The notes under the pieces were generated by a model, which was not told where the DNA came from, did no database searches, and saw nothing but the letters and a program-made list of their open reading frames with translations. A program made the position numbers and the translations under genes. Below are positions 9,104-18,040 of a DNA stretch of 64,000 nt, one piece after another. Source of the stretch: Stenotrophomonas pavanii (GTDB taxonomy: Bacteria > Pseudomonadota > Gammaproteobacteria > Xanthomonadales > Xanthomonadaceae); contig NZ_FNFQ01000003.1 in NCBI RefSeq assembly GCF_900101175.1, positions 433,347 through 497,346 on the forward strand. The letters are read 5' to 3'. Numbering within the stretch: position 1 is the first letter of the stretch; each line of letters begins with the position of its first letter.

Positions 9104-9733
9104 GTGGACGTCCGTGAAATTTTCGGCGACCCCAGCATGTACACCCGCCTGCTGTTGACCAAGGAAAAGGCCTCTCCAACCGATGCATACGTTGGCGGCG
9201 GTGCGTTTCTTCCAGAGAACATACCTTGGCCAGCCTGTGTTGAAGGCCGTGCGCTCTTTCACCTGATGGCACTCCCTGCACATTGGTTCTATCCGCAGGG
9301 CGTTGCTGAGGATTTCTGGTTCTCAGTCTTCATCCCCACCGATACCTGGGATCATTCCCACTTCCGTCGGCTGCGCGCGGTCAAGGGAACCAGCGACGCA
9401 GTTGTGCTCGCATACAGGCGTGGCGGCGCATCCAGAAGCCGATGCATGAGCGACTCGCTTGAGCGCGGCCGTATCGAGCGTGTGGAGTGTTTGGAACCTG
9501 ACGATGATGAGAACCTGGATTCCAAGCTGGATGGAGTCGATGCATGGCTGCAATCACCTTTGACGTGGAATGGCGGTCGCCGTCGCTTGATGCTCTACGG
9601 CGCGGACATCGACGGCATTCTGCCTTCGCACAAAGGCGTGCTGTCCGACGGCATGGCGTATCTGTTCCTCCGGGACAAGCCTGATTTTTCTCCGGGAGGA
9701 CGCGTCGGGGCGTTCTTTCTCCAATTGGGCTGA
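9104..9733 (+). CDS. Hypothetical protein, possibly DUF1963/YwqG-like
   Basis: 209 residues. The pattern GGGAFLPENIPWP followed by a hydrophobic LFHLMALPA segment near residues 32-60, and the C-terminal DGMAYLFLRD...GAFFLQLG, resemble DUF1963 (YwqG) proteins. Their function is unclear, though some sit beside secreted toxins as candidate immunity proteins. The GTG start at 9104 is uncertain; ATG at 9137 is an alternative. Codon use is less GC-biased than the neighbours, and the gene stands alone between two SMAG clusters. This suggests acquisition or relaxed selection. Confidence 0.5.
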   Translation: MDVREIFGDPSMYTRLLLTKEKASPTDAYVGGGAFLPENIPWPACVEGRALFHLMALPAHWFYPQGVAEDFWFSVFIPTDTWDHSHFRRLRAVKGTSDAVVLAYRRGGASRSRCMSDSLERGRIERVECLEPDDDENLDSKLDGVDAWLQSPLTWNGGRRRLMLYGADIDGILPSHKGVLSDGMAYLFLRDKPDFSPGGRVGAFFLQLG

Positions 9734-9779
9734 ATCAGTTTTTTGCTGCGTCCCGCGCTGGCTCTGCACCGAAGTCCAC

Positions 9780-10004
9780 ATCCACGCGCGGCGTGGATTT
9801 AATGCACTTCGTGGTGTCGGCCGCCGGCCGGCAAACCTGAAATGCTTGGATTCCTGCAGACGCCGGCCAGTGGCCGGCGCTACCGCGAAGCGGATCCCCA
9901 CCCACGCATGGCGTGGGTCTACCGCAGCCTGGTAGTGCCGGCCGCTGGCCGGCAGACCGGGATCCATTGGAACCGTGCAGGCGCCGGCCAGCGGCCGGCG
10001 CTAC
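9780..10004. repeat. Cluster of six GTAG-type palindromes
   Basis: Elements are at 9780-9799 (degenerate ATCCACGC type), 9813-9834 (degenerate SMAG), 9861-9883 (SMAG, minus), 9900-9922 (ACCCACGC type), 9932-9954 (SMAG, plus) and 9982-10004 (SMAG, minus). The last overlaps the stop codon of the following LysR gene: its CTAC end reads GTAG on the minus strand and supplies the TAG. Confidence 0.85.
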
Positions 10005-10901
10005 CAATCCCCGGCCAGCAACGCGTCGGCCAGCACCTGCAGCTTCGGCGAGTGCTGGCGCGACGGAGGGTAGATCAGCGACAGCGCGCGGCTGCGGCCC
10101 TCGAACGGCTGCAGCACGCGTTGCAGGCGGCCGTCAGCGAGCGCGTCGGCTACGGCGAAATCCATCACCTGCACGATGCCGATACCGGCGATGGCCGCTT
10201 CCACCAGCGGATCGCCGCTGTCGAACACCATCCGCGTCGGTGGCGTGAACTCACGCAGCTGCCCGTCCTGCAGGAACTGCCAGTCCACCAGCCGGCCACT
10301 GCGCAGGTTGCGTACCGCCAGGCAGGCATGATCCCGCAAGGCGGCCACATCGTCGGGTGCGCCACAGCGGTCGAGGTAGTCCGGGCTGGCCACCGTCACC
10401 CAGCGCAGCGGCCGCAATGGTCGCGCGACGATGCGCTGGTCGGCGATGACGCCGGTGCGCAGCGCGGCATCGAAACCTTCTTCAACCAGATCGACCAGGC
10501 GGTCGCTGAGCACCGCCTCCACCTGCAGCTGCGGATGCCGTTGCAGCAACGGCGCCAGCATCGGCACCAGCACCTTGCGCCCGAACATCGAGGGTGCGCT
10601 GATCTTCAGGGTGCCCGAGGGCGTGCACGGACGATCGGCCAACTGGCGTTCGGCATCCTCCAGGCCACACAACAGCGGCGCCACCTGATCGACGAACTGG
10701 CGGCCATCTGGGGTCAGCGCCACGTTGCGGGTGTTCCGCTGCAGCAGCTTCACTCCCAGCGTGGCCTCCAGCCGGCCGATCGCGCGCGAAAGCCCGGACT
10801 GGCTCAGGCCCAGCTGACCGGCGGCCACGGTGAAACTGCGCGCTTCGGCCACCTGCACCAGCATGCGCACCGCATTGAGGTCCATCGAGGTTCCATTCAT
10901 G
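10001..10901 (-). CDS. LysR-family transcriptional regulator
   Basis: 299 residues from ATG 10901 (MNGTSMDLNAV); ATG at 10886 is an alternative start. An N-terminal winged helix (VRMLVQVAEARSFTVAAGQLGLSQSGLSRAIGRLE) is joined to a LysR effector domain. It is divergent from the MFS exporter at 10991, the usual layout for a regulator and its target efflux gene. A palindrome with LysR-like spacing lies between them. The stop codon TAG is part of a SMAG repeat head. The effector is unknown. A long minus-strand frame extending to 12391 is a shadow of the MFS gene. Confidence 0.85.
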
Positions 10902-10937
10902 CCGAAAATCATGACAGATATGGTGGGTTGGGGGTTT

Positions 10938-10957
10938 ATTGATTGCCCGGCATCAAT
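10938..10957. promoter_or_regulatory. Putative LysR operator
   Basis: ATTGAT-N8-ATCAAT in the 89-base gap between the divergent LysR and MFS genes is an interrupted dyad of the size LysR regulators bind. It is the only clear dyad in the gap. Confidence 0.45.
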
Positions 10958-10990
10958 GAGACTGCGCTCCCCCACCGCACCAGACCGCCG

Positions 10991-12400
10991 ATGCCTCCCC
11001 TCAAGTACCCGCGCTGGGCGCTGACCCTGCTGGCCACTGCCCAGCTGATCATCGCCCTGGATGCCACCATCATCTTCGTCGCCCTGCACGACATGGGCCG
11101 CGCGCTGCAGATCAACGCGCAGCAGCTGCAGTGGGTGGTCAGTGCCTACACCGTGGCGTTCGGCGGCAGCCTGCTGCTGGGTGGCCGTGCCGCCGACCTG
11201 ATCGGCCGCCGCCGCTTCTACCGGCTGGGCATGCTGCTGTTCGCACTGGCATCGCTGCTCGGTGCGCTGGCGCCGAATGCCATCCTGCTGATCATCGCGC
11301 GCGCGGCGCAGGGCATCGGTGCGGCACTGCTGTTCCCGGCTACGCTGGCGCTGATCAACACGCTGTACGCGGAAGGTCCGGTGCGCAACCGTGCGCTGGC
11401 GATCTGGAGCATGGCCAGCGCGGTGGGCCTGGCGCTGGGCACGCTGCTCGGTGGCGTGCTGACCCAGGCGTTCGGCTGGCCGGCGGTGCTGGCCGTGATC
11501 GTGCCGCTGGCCACCGCCTGCGCGGTCGCGGCCGGTGCCTGGTTGCCGGCCGATGGCCCGCGTGCGCACGGCCGCTCGTTCGACCTGGCCGGGTGCATCA
11601 CCGTCACCCTCGGCGGCAGCCTGCTGGTGACCACGCTGGTGCAGGGCCCGGAATGGGGCTGGACCGCGCCGGCCACGCTGGGCTGCCTGCTGTTGTCGGC
11701 GCTGCTGCTGGTGGCGTTCGTGCAGATCGAACAACGCAGCCGCGATCCGCTGATGCAGTTCGCGCTGCTGCGCCTGCCCGGCCTGCGTGCCGCGCTGGGC
11801 CTGACCTTCGCCTTCATGAGCAGCTACGGCGTGCAGTACTACTTCATGGCGCTGTATTTCCAGGACGGCTACGGCTGGAGCCCATTGCAGGCCGGCCTCG
11901 CCTTCCTGCCCGCCACCGCAGTGTGCACGGTCGGCATCCAGCTGGCGGAGTGGACATTGCAGCGCTGGAGCGCGCGCAGGGTGCTGGTGGCCGGGCAGCT
12001 GGCCGGCGCCATCGGCATTGCCTGGGTCGCAGCGTCGCTGCCGCATGCAGCGAACTTCTGGCCGCTGCTGCCGGGTGTGGTGGTCATGAGCATCGGCCAG
12101 GGCATGACCTGGACCGCGATGTGGATCGTGGCCGGGCAGGGCGTGCCGGCTGCGCAGCAGGGCGTGGCCTCCGGCATGGCAGCCACCGCGCAGCAGATCG
12201 GCGGTGCGCTGGGCCTGGCGGTGCTGGTGATGGTGGCCAACGCCGATGCCGGCGCCGCCGGTTCGCCGAGTGCACTGGCCGGGCTGGTGCGCGCCGAATA
12301 CGGCGCCGCGTTGTTCGCCCTGCTGGGTGTGGCGATCGCACTGGGCCTGCGCCCGGCGCCGGTGGCGGTGGTGCCGGCCGCTGGCCGGCAAACGCTCTGA
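10991..12400 (+). CDS. MFS transporter, DHA2-like drug exporter
   Basis: 469 residues with about 14 hydrophobic segments, typical of the DHA2 drug:H+ antiporters. Motif A appears as GGRAADLIGRRRFY after the second segment, and the N-terminal LDATIIFVAL motif matches the family. The start is at MPPLKYPRW (10991). The last ten codons (VVPAAGRQTL) are encoded by a SMAG palindrome, so the repeat has become the C-terminal tail. It is divergent from the LysR gene that probably controls it. The substrate cannot be told from sequence. Confidence 0.88.
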   Translation: MPPLKYPRWALTLLATAQLIIALDATIIFVALHDMGRALQINAQQLQWVVSAYTVAFGGSLLLGGRAADLIGRRRFYRLGMLLFALASLLGALAPNAILLIIARAAQGIGAALLFPATLALINTLYAEGPVRNRALAIWSMASAVGLALGTLLGGVLTQAFGWPAVLAVIVPLATACAVAAGAWLPADGPRAHGRSFDLAGCITVTLGGSLLVTTLVQGPEWGWTAPATLGCLLLSALLLVAFVQIEQRSRDPLMQFALLRLPGLRAALGLTFAFMSSYGVQYYFMALYFQDGYGWSPLQAGLAFLPATAVCTVGIQLAEWTLQRWSARRVLVAGQLAGAIGIAWVAASLPHAANFWPLLPGVVVMSIGQGMTWTAMWIVAGQGVPAAQQGVASGMAATAQQIGGALGLAVLVMVANADAGAAGSPSALAGLVRAEYGAALFALLGVAIALGLRPAPVAVVPAAGRQTL

Positions 12401-12440
12401 TCCAACGATCCGGAGGTTGCCGGCCAGCGGCCGGCACTAC
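12368..12440. repeat. Inverted SMAG pair overlapping gene end
   Basis: A plus-oriented copy at 12368-12390 (head GTGG instead of GTAG) lies within the MFS coding region. A minus-oriented copy is at 12418-12440. Two copies facing each other within about 73 bases is the doublet layout typical of REP pairs. Confidence 0.8.
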
Positions 12441-12465
12441 CGGTTCGGCATGGATACACGCGCGT

Positions 12466-13263
12466 TCAACCCAGCGCCAGCAGCTCCGGTTGCAGCGCAC
12501 TGAAGATCCGCGCCAACCGCTCGGCCCAGGCCTGCTGCCCGGCGACGCCGGCGATCAGGTCCTGGCGGATCTCCAGTTCCACGTGCACCAGGCCACGGCC
12601 TTCGCCATGCACCGGTACCGCGTAGTCGCTGGTACTGCTGACCGAATACGGTTCGTTGTCACCCACCACCAGGTCGCCTTCGTCACGCAGCGCCTGCAGC
12701 AGGACATGCGCGAAGCGCGTGTCCCGGTGGTACAGCACGCCGGCATGCCACGGCCGCTGCGTGCCGTTCATCGCCGGGGTGAAGCTGTGCATCATCACCA
12801 GCAGGGTGGGGCGGCCGGCATCGCGGCGTACATCCAGCTCTGCGTCGATGCGCGCGTGGTAGGGCGCGTGGATCGCATCGATGCGCTGCTGGCGCTGCGC
12901 CGCCGACAGCCCGGCATTGCCCGGTACCACGGTGTGGTCGCTCACCTCCGGGATCAGCGTGGGCGAGGCCAGCGGGCGGTTGCAGTCGATCAGCAGCCGC
13001 GAATAGGTCTGTTCGATCGCCCACGCATCCAGCCGTTCGGCCAGTGCGCGGGTAGTGCCGGCGATGCCGATGTCCCAGCCGATGTGGCGATCCAGCTCGG
13101 CCTGCGCCAAGCCCAGGCCGGCCAGCGCGCGCGGCACCTGCTGCCCGGCGTGGTCGGCCAGCAGCAGGTACGGCGAAGCGCCCTGCGGCCGGTGCACGGT
13201 GTAGACCGCAGGATCGCCGGCCCCCAGCAATGCCGGCACGGGGTGCAGGTCGGCATCAGCCAC
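12466..13263 (-). CDS. N-formylglutamate amidohydrolase family protein
   Basis: 265 residues. The protein matches the FGase family: LLLADHAGQQVP near residues 33-44, YSRLLIDCNR near 87, EVSDHT near 105, and MMHSFTPAMNG with histidines expected to bind zinc. The family hydrolyses N-formyl-glutamate in histidine breakdown, but members outside hut operons may act on other N-acyl amino acids. No hut genes are nearby, so the substrate is open. Its start overlaps the Nudix gene by 8 bases. It is last in a four-gene overlapping minus-strand operon. Confidence 0.82.
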   Translation of the reverse strand: MADADLHPVPALLGAGDPAVYTVHRPQGASPYLLLADHAGQQVPRALAGLGLAQAELDRHIGWDIGIAGTTRALAERLDAWAIEQTYSRLLIDCNRPLASPTLIPEVSDHTVVPGNAGLSAAQRQQRIDAIHAPYHARIDAELDVRRDAGRPTLLVMMHSFTPAMNGTQRPWHAGVLYHRDTRFAHVLLQALRDEGDLVVGDNEPYSVSSTSDYAVPVHGEGRGLVHVELEIRQDLIAGVAGQQAWAERLARIFSALQPELLALG

Positions 13264-13810
13264 GCGGGCGCCCGTCCAGGTGGTGCTCGATCATCCACAG
13301 CCCGGCCCAGAGCTTGGCATCCAGCTCGTAGCCTTCGCCCATCTTCTGTACCAGCCAGGCGGCGGCCTGGCTGCGCGGAATCTCGTGCACGGTGATGTCT
13401 TCGCTGTCATCACCGCCACCGTCGCCGATGCGGCGCAGGCCGGTGGCGCGCACGAAGGCGATCTTCTCGCTGCTGGCGCCGGAGGAGGTGGGGCCAATCA
13501 TCAGCACTTCGGCATGGTCGGCGGTCCAGCCGGTTTCTTCTTCCAGCTCGCGCACGGCCGAGACTTCGATCGACTCGCCGGCGTGGATGTCGCCGACCAG
13601 GCCGGCCGGCATCTCGATGGTGGGGGCCTGCAGCGGTACGCGGAACTGTTCGACGAACAGCACCTTGTCCTCCGGGGTCACTGCGATGATGATCGCGGCC
13701 AGGCCGCCGGCATGGGTGCGTTCGCTGTATTCCCAGGTGCCACGCACCACCATGCGCTGGTACTTGCCTTCATAGACGACACGCGGGGCTTCGGTGTTGC
13801 GCTGGCTCAT
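13256..13810 (-). CDS. Nudix hydrolase (ADP-ribose pyrophosphatase-like)
   Basis: 184 residues. The Nudix box runs G-x5-E-x7-RELEEETGW (GDIHAGESIEVSAVRELEEETGW region) and coordinates Mg2+. The upstream VYEGKYQRMVVR...EYSERTHAGGLAAIIIAVTPEDKVLFVEQFR is typical of ADP-sugar pyrophosphatases. It likely hydrolyses a nucleoside diphosphate linked to another moiety; the exact substrate is unknown. The ATG at 13810 overlaps the stop of the exonuclease gene as ATGA, so translation is probably coupled. Confidence 0.85.
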   Translation of the reverse strand: MSQRNTEAPRVVYEGKYQRMVVRGTWEYSERTHAGGLAAIIIAVTPEDKVLFVEQFRVPLQAPTIEMPAGLVGDIHAGESIEVSAVRELEEETGWTADHAEVLMIGPTSSGASSEKIAFVRATGLRRIGDGGGDDSEDITVHEIPRSQAAAWLVQKMGEGYELDAKLWAGLWMIEHHLDGRPRG

Positions 13811-14757
13811 GCGGGCTCGCTGGAATTGGAAAAGGAAGGAGTGGGAACGGGGTCGGCCACGCCGGCGGCACCGAACAGCCGGCGGCGGGTCATCGGGCCG
13901 AAGCGCAGGGTCTGGCACAGGCCATCGAGCAGTTCCGGGTCGGCCGGCTGGCGCAGCAGGCCGGGTTGGCTGCCCTCCAGCGGCGCGTCCAGCGCGATGG
14001 TGGTCAGCTGGCGCCAGAGCTGGGCGTGCTCGCGCTGCTCGCGCAGGCGCACGGCCATCTGTGCAGCGCCACGCAGGCGCAGGAACGGCACCTCGTCCAG
14101 GCGTTCGAACAGCGCATCCATGCTGCCGAAGTGAGCCAGCAGCACGGCGGCGGACTTGCTGCCGACACCACTGACCCCGGGAATGTTGTCCACGGCATCA
14201 CCGCACAGCGCCAGGTAGTCGGCGATCTGGTGCGCGTGCACGCCGTGCCGGGCCTTCACCCCGGCCACATCCCAGCGCTGGTTGCGGGCGTAGTCCCACT
14301 GCTCGTCGTGGTCGGCCAGCAGCTGCGACAGGTCCTTGTCGGCGGAGATGATCACCCCGCGATGGCTGCTGCGGTGGACGTGCAGGGCACTGCCGATCAG
14401 GTCGTCGGCCTCGTAGTCGTGATGGGCCAGGACCGCCAGGCCCAACGCCGCGCACAGCGCCTTGCAGTGCACGAACTGGCGCTTGAGCGCCTCCGGTGCC
14501 GGATCACGGTTGGCCTTGTAGGCCGGATACAGGCGGTGGCGGAAACCGCTGTCGAGCGCTTCGTCGAAGGCGATGGCGATGTGCTGCGGGCGCTCGCGTT
14601 CCAGCAGGTCCAGCAGGAAGCGGGCGAAGCCGTGCACGGCATTGGTCGGCCAGCCCTGCGCGTCCTGGAACTGGTCCGGCAGCGAGTGCCAGGCGCGGAA
14701 CACGTAGATGCTGGCATCGACCAGGTACAGCGACGGCGGCGGTGCCGGCAGGGTCAT
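13807..14757 (-). CDS. Stand-alone 5'-3' exonuclease (PolI N-domain/Xni-like)
   Basis: 316 residues resembling the 5' nuclease domain of DNA polymerase I, without the polymerase. Acidic metal-binding motifs appear as YLVDASIY (about 11-18), AIAFDEALDSGFRHRLYPAYKANR, ADDLIGS, SADKDLSQL and GDAVDNIPGVSGVGSKSAAVLL (helix-3-turn with H3TH). It may process RNA primers or flap DNA, or act like ExoIX. It overlaps both neighbours by 4 bases (ATGA). The start at MTLPAPPPS was chosen for that overlap. Confidence 0.88.
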   Translation of the reverse strand: MTLPAPPPSLYLVDASIYVFRAWHSLPDQFQDAQGWPTNAVHGFARFLLDLLERERPQHIAIAFDEALDSGFRHRLYPAYKANRDPAPEALKRQFVHCKALCAALGLAVLAHHDYEADDLIGSALHVHRSSHRGVIISADKDLSQLLADHDEQWDYARNQRWDVAGVKARHGVHAHQIADYLALCGDAVDNIPGVSGVGSKSAAVLLAHFGSMDALFERLDEVPFLRLRGAAQMAVRLREQREHAQLWRQLTTIALDAPLEGSQPGLLRQPADPELLDGLCQTLRFGPMTRRRLFGAAGVADPVPTPSFSNSSEPA

Positions 14758-15335
14758 GCCGGCGGCGTCCAGTCCCGCAGCAGGGTTGCCGGGTCGGGGC
14801 GCTCGCGCTCGGGCACGTCGGCCCTGGCGGTGCCGATGTGGATGAAGCCGGCGATGCGTTCGCCCTCGACCAGGCCCAGGTGGGCCTGCACGACCGGATC
14901 GAAGGCCATCCAGGCCGTCAGCCACTGTGCGCCGAAGCCCAGCGCCTGCGCGGCCTGCAGCAGGGCGAAGCAGACGCAGCCGGCGGTCATCAGCTGCTCC
15001 TGCTCGGGCACCTTCGGGTCCGGGCGCGGGCTGGCCACCACCACGATCACCAGCGGGGCGTGGCTGAAACGCTGGCGGTCCTTCTCGAACACGGCCTCGC
15101 CGGCATGCGGGTCGCGCTGGCGGCTGCGTTCGGCCAGGAAGTCGCCCAGAGTGTGACGTGCATCGCCGGCGATCTTCAGGAAGCGGAACGGTACGCGCTT
15201 GCCGTGGTCGGGCACGCGTACGGCCGATGCCAGCATCCGCTGCAGCGTGGCCGGGTCCGGGCCGGGCTCGCCCAGTTGCCGCGAAGGCACTGAGCGGCGG
15301 GCATCCAGGGCGAGCAGGGCAGCGGGGTCGGGCAT
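14754..15335 (-). CDS. Nitroreductase family protein (YdjA-like)
   Basis: 193 residues of the FMN-dependent nitroreductase fold. MPDPAALLALDARRSVPSRQL aligns with the start of E. coli YdjA, and APLVIVVVAS, EQEQLMTAGCVCFALLQAA and GFGAQWLTAWMAFDP are family signatures. The substrate is unknown. An in-frame ATG at 15353 is possible but leaves almost no leader after the TATAAT at 15366. It is the first gene of the overlapping operon with the exonuclease, Nudix and formylglutamate genes. Confidence 0.85.
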   Translation of the reverse strand: MPDPAALLALDARRSVPSRQLGEPGPDPATLQRMLASAVRVPDHGKRVPFRFLKIAGDARHTLGDFLAERSRQRDPHAGEAVFEKDRQRFSHAPLVIVVVASPRPDPKVPEQEQLMTAGCVCFALLQAAQALGFGAQWLTAWMAFDPVVQAHLGLVEGERIAGFIHIGTARADVPERERPDPATLLRDWTPPA

Positions 15336-15666
15336 GGAGTCTGAACCGGTCATCACGGGGGTTTGATTATAGTCGGGGTGGTCAATGACGCCGTCTGTGT
15401 CGCGTCCGGCCTCTGAATACCAAACTGTGATGAACGTCATGCCACTGACGGGGAATGAACGATCGCTTCCCCTCGCCTCGCAGGCCTTGCACGGCTTACG
15501 ATACCCCTCTTGCCGGGCCGCCGGTCATGAGGTTTGAAGTGAGGACTGTTTCACTGTCCGTGACGGGCTGGCCGGCCTACCATCGACGTACCGGTACATG
15601 GGGTGTGCCGGTCGTCGCGATGTCCATGGTGTCTGTCGTACCAGAGAAGGTGGGGAGCCTTCCCGA
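15336..15666. other. Divergent promoter region
   Basis: 331 bases between the divergent nitroreductase operon and the DUF1631 gene. Apart from the TATAAT at 15366 I see no repeat, RNA gene or credible small ORF. The small frame at 15455-15670 lacks a ribosome site. Confidence 0.5.
15366..15371 (-). promoter_or_regulatory. TATAAT -10 element for the nitroreductase operon
   Basis: A perfect TATAAT on the minus strand, about 30 bases ahead of the chosen start. No convincing -35 at 17 bases; TTGACC is only 8 bases upstream. Confidence 0.45.
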
Positions 15667-17988
15667 ATGATGAGCGTGCCCACACCGATGGGATCGCCGG
15701 GCCGTGACCCGGCCCAGCTCCAGCTTGCCCGGGACATGGTCCTGCCCGCGCTGTGCCAGGCCTTCGGGGCCGCACTGGCGCGTTTCGACGATGCCCTGTT
15801 CGACCGTGCCGGCAATGCCGGCTCGTCGCAGTTGCTGTTCCTGGATGCGATGCGCGAGCTGCGCCGGCGTCGCGAGGACATCGCCGGCGCCTTCGCCGGC
15901 CACCTGCAGCAGGCCTGGGCGGCATTGGCCGCCGGTGAGCCGCTGTCGGCCGAGGCGACCCTGTCCGGGCCGGCCGAGGACGGCTTGAGCCTGCTGGCCG
16001 AGCATGTGCTGGAATCACGGTTGGCGGTGCGCAATTTCGCCACCGTACTGCTGCGTGACTTCAAGCCGGTGCTGGCACGGCTGGACCGCCGCCTGGGCCG
16101 CTTGATCGGCGGCGTCGAACTGGACGCGGACCATAATCCGATCAGCCCCGAGCATCTGGGCGTGGCCATCCACGAAGCCTTTGCCGGCTGTGAACTGGCC
16201 CCGGAAGTGCATCTGGTGCTGATCAAACTGTGCGAGCGCGACCTGCGCGCACCGGTCGGCCGCATCTACGAGAAGCTGGACGAGCAACTGGCTGCGGCTG
16301 GCGTGATGTCGCAGTTGGGCACTCCGCAGCGCCCACCGCCGCCGGCGCCGGATCCGCGCATGGCCGGGATGCTGGATGACCTGGTCGAGCAGCGCCACGG
16401 CGCGGGCTTCGATCCGGGCTTCAGCGATGACGAGCAGGCGGCACCGGCCTGGGCGCAGCGCTTCGCCGCCCGCTGGTCCGAGCGCCGCGGGCATATGCAG
16501 CAGCACCTGGGCGGCGATGACGGCGCCACCGGCGAGGCCTACGCCGGCCAGCAGGGCATGCTGCTGGAAGCGCTGCACGAACTGCTGCAGCAGACCCGCC
16601 ACGTGCGTGAGGACGCCACGTCTGCGGCACAGGTGGCGGTCGGCCAGCAGCGACCGCTCAGCCAGCGCGAAATGATGTCGGTGCTGTCGCTGCTGCAGGC
16701 CACGCCGAGCGCGACCCTGCGCGCGGCCATCGGCGAGGACGGCGAATCGCTGGCGCAGCGGCTGAAGAGCGAAGTGCTGTCCAGCGCCACCCAGCTTGGC
16801 GTCGATCCGGGCCAGACCCGCCTGGACCCGCAGGACGAGGACGCCATCGATCTGGTCGGCATGCTGTTCGACGTGATGCTGGACGAGCGTGAACTGGAGG
16901 GCCGCTCACGCGAACTGATCGGCCGCCTGGTGGTGCCTTTCGTCAAGGTGGCCATGCTCGACCGCCGCATGTTCGTGCAGAAGACCCATCCGGCGCGCAA
17001 GCTGCTCAACTCGCTGGCCGAGGCCTGCGAGGGCAACACCGGCGAAAGCCAGGCCGAGCGCATGCTGATGGCCAAGGTCGAAGAGATCATCGAGCGCCTA
17101 GTGGCCGAGTTCAACGAGAACCTGGCGATCTTCCTGACCCTGGAAGAGGAATTCCGCGAGTTCCTGGTGCAGCATCGCCGCCGCGTGGAAATCGCCGAGC
17201 GCCGTGCCGCCGAAACGCAGCGCGGCCAGGAAAAACTGGAAATGGCCCGCACCCGCGCCGGCGCCGAGCTGGACCGCCGTATCGGCGATGCCAGCCTGCC
17301 GCCGGCCATTGCCGAATTCCTGCGCCAGCCGTGGCAGCACCACCTGACCCTGGCGCTGCTGCGCGAGGGCGAAGAAGGCGCCTCGGTGGCCGAGGCATTG
17401 AGCCTGGGCGACGGCTTGCTGGAGGAAGTGGCCGAGGCGCGCCGCCAGATCGTCGGCAAGCCGTGGCTGCAGGCCTGGCAGCCGGTGTTGGCCAAGGTGT
17501 TTGCCAGCGTCGGTGTGCACGGCGATGCGGCCACCGGGGCGATTGACGCCCTGCATGACACGCTGCAGGGCATCGCCGAGTCGCGGCCGGAACTGCAGCG
17601 CGCGCTGCCCGAGCTGCCGCAGGTGGCGCTGCCGGCGCCGCCGGTCGCTGAATCGCCAGCGGTGGAACTGGGTGGCCAGATCGACGCCGATGATTTCGAC
17701 AATGCCGATGCCGACCGCTTCCGCCGCATGGAAATCGGCAACTGGCTCGATTTCGTCGACAAGGACGGCAAGGTGCAGGCCGGCAAGCTGTCCTGGGTCA
17801 GCCCGATCTCTTCGCGCCTGCTGTTCGTCAACCGTCGCGGCGTGCGCTTCTGCGTGGCCTCGCCGGAAGAACTGGCGGTGATGGTGCGGCTGGGCCGCCT
17901 GCGCGCCCATGTGGATGATGGTGCCTTCGACAGCGCCATGCAGGGGGTGATCGACCGCCTCGACCCGGGCAGCGCCACGCTGCACTGA
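15667..17988 (+). CDS. DUF1631 family protein
   Basis: 773 residues, soluble and rich in charged helices, matching the DUF1631 family found in beta- and gammaproteobacteria. The centre (residues about 440-560) is a helical block with a probable coiled coil (EFREFLVQHRRRVEIAERRAAETQRGQEKLEMA region). The last 90 residues (IGNWLDFVDKDGKVQAGKLSWVSPISSRLLFVNRRGVRF) look like a PilZ-type beta barrel. A c-di-GMP link is therefore possible but unproven. Two ATGs are adjacent at 15667 and 15670. No partner gene overlaps. Confidence 0.75.
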   Translation: MMSVPTPMGSPGRDPAQLQLARDMVLPALCQAFGAALARFDDALFDRAGNAGSSQLLFLDAMRELRRRREDIAGAFAGHLQQAWAALAAGEPLSAEATLSGPAEDGLSLLAEHVLESRLAVRNFATVLLRDFKPVLARLDRRLGRLIGGVELDADHNPISPEHLGVAIHEAFAGCELAPEVHLVLIKLCERDLRAPVGRIYEKLDEQLAAAGVMSQLGTPQRPPPPAPDPRMAGMLDDLVEQRHGAGFDPGFSDDEQAAPAWAQRFAARWSERRGHMQQHLGGDDGATGEAYAGQQGMLLEALHELLQQTRHVREDATSAAQVAVGQQRPLSQREMMSVLSLLQATPSATLRAAIGEDGESLAQRLKSEVLSSATQLGVDPGQTRLDPQDEDAIDLVGMLFDVMLDERELEGRSRELIGRLVVPFVKVAMLDRRMFVQKTHPARKLLNSLAEACEGNTGESQAERMLMAKVEEIIERLVAEFNENLAIFLTLEEEFREFLVQHRRRVEIAERRAAETQRGQEKLEMARTRAGAELDRRIGDASLPPAIAEFLRQPWQHHLTLALLREGEEGASVAEALSLGDGLLEEVAEARRQIVGKPWLQAWQPVLAKVFASVGVHGDAATGAIDALHDTLQGIAESRPELQRALPELPQVALPAPPVAESPAVELGGQIDADDFDNADADRFRRMEIGNWLDFVDKDGKVQAGKLSWVSPISSRLLFVNRRGVRFCVASPEELAVMVRLGRLRAHVDDGAFDSAMQGVIDRLDPGSATLH

Positions 17989-18040
17989 GCGCGGGCCGCC
18001 TGCTAGGATCGGGAAAACTCACCGATCAGCGGGGACCTGC

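Noticed and set aside
10001..12391. A single 796-codon minus-strand frame covering the LysR and MFS region
   Set aside because: The N-terminal 500 codons are antisense to the MFS transporter. The LysR motif begins only at 10901.
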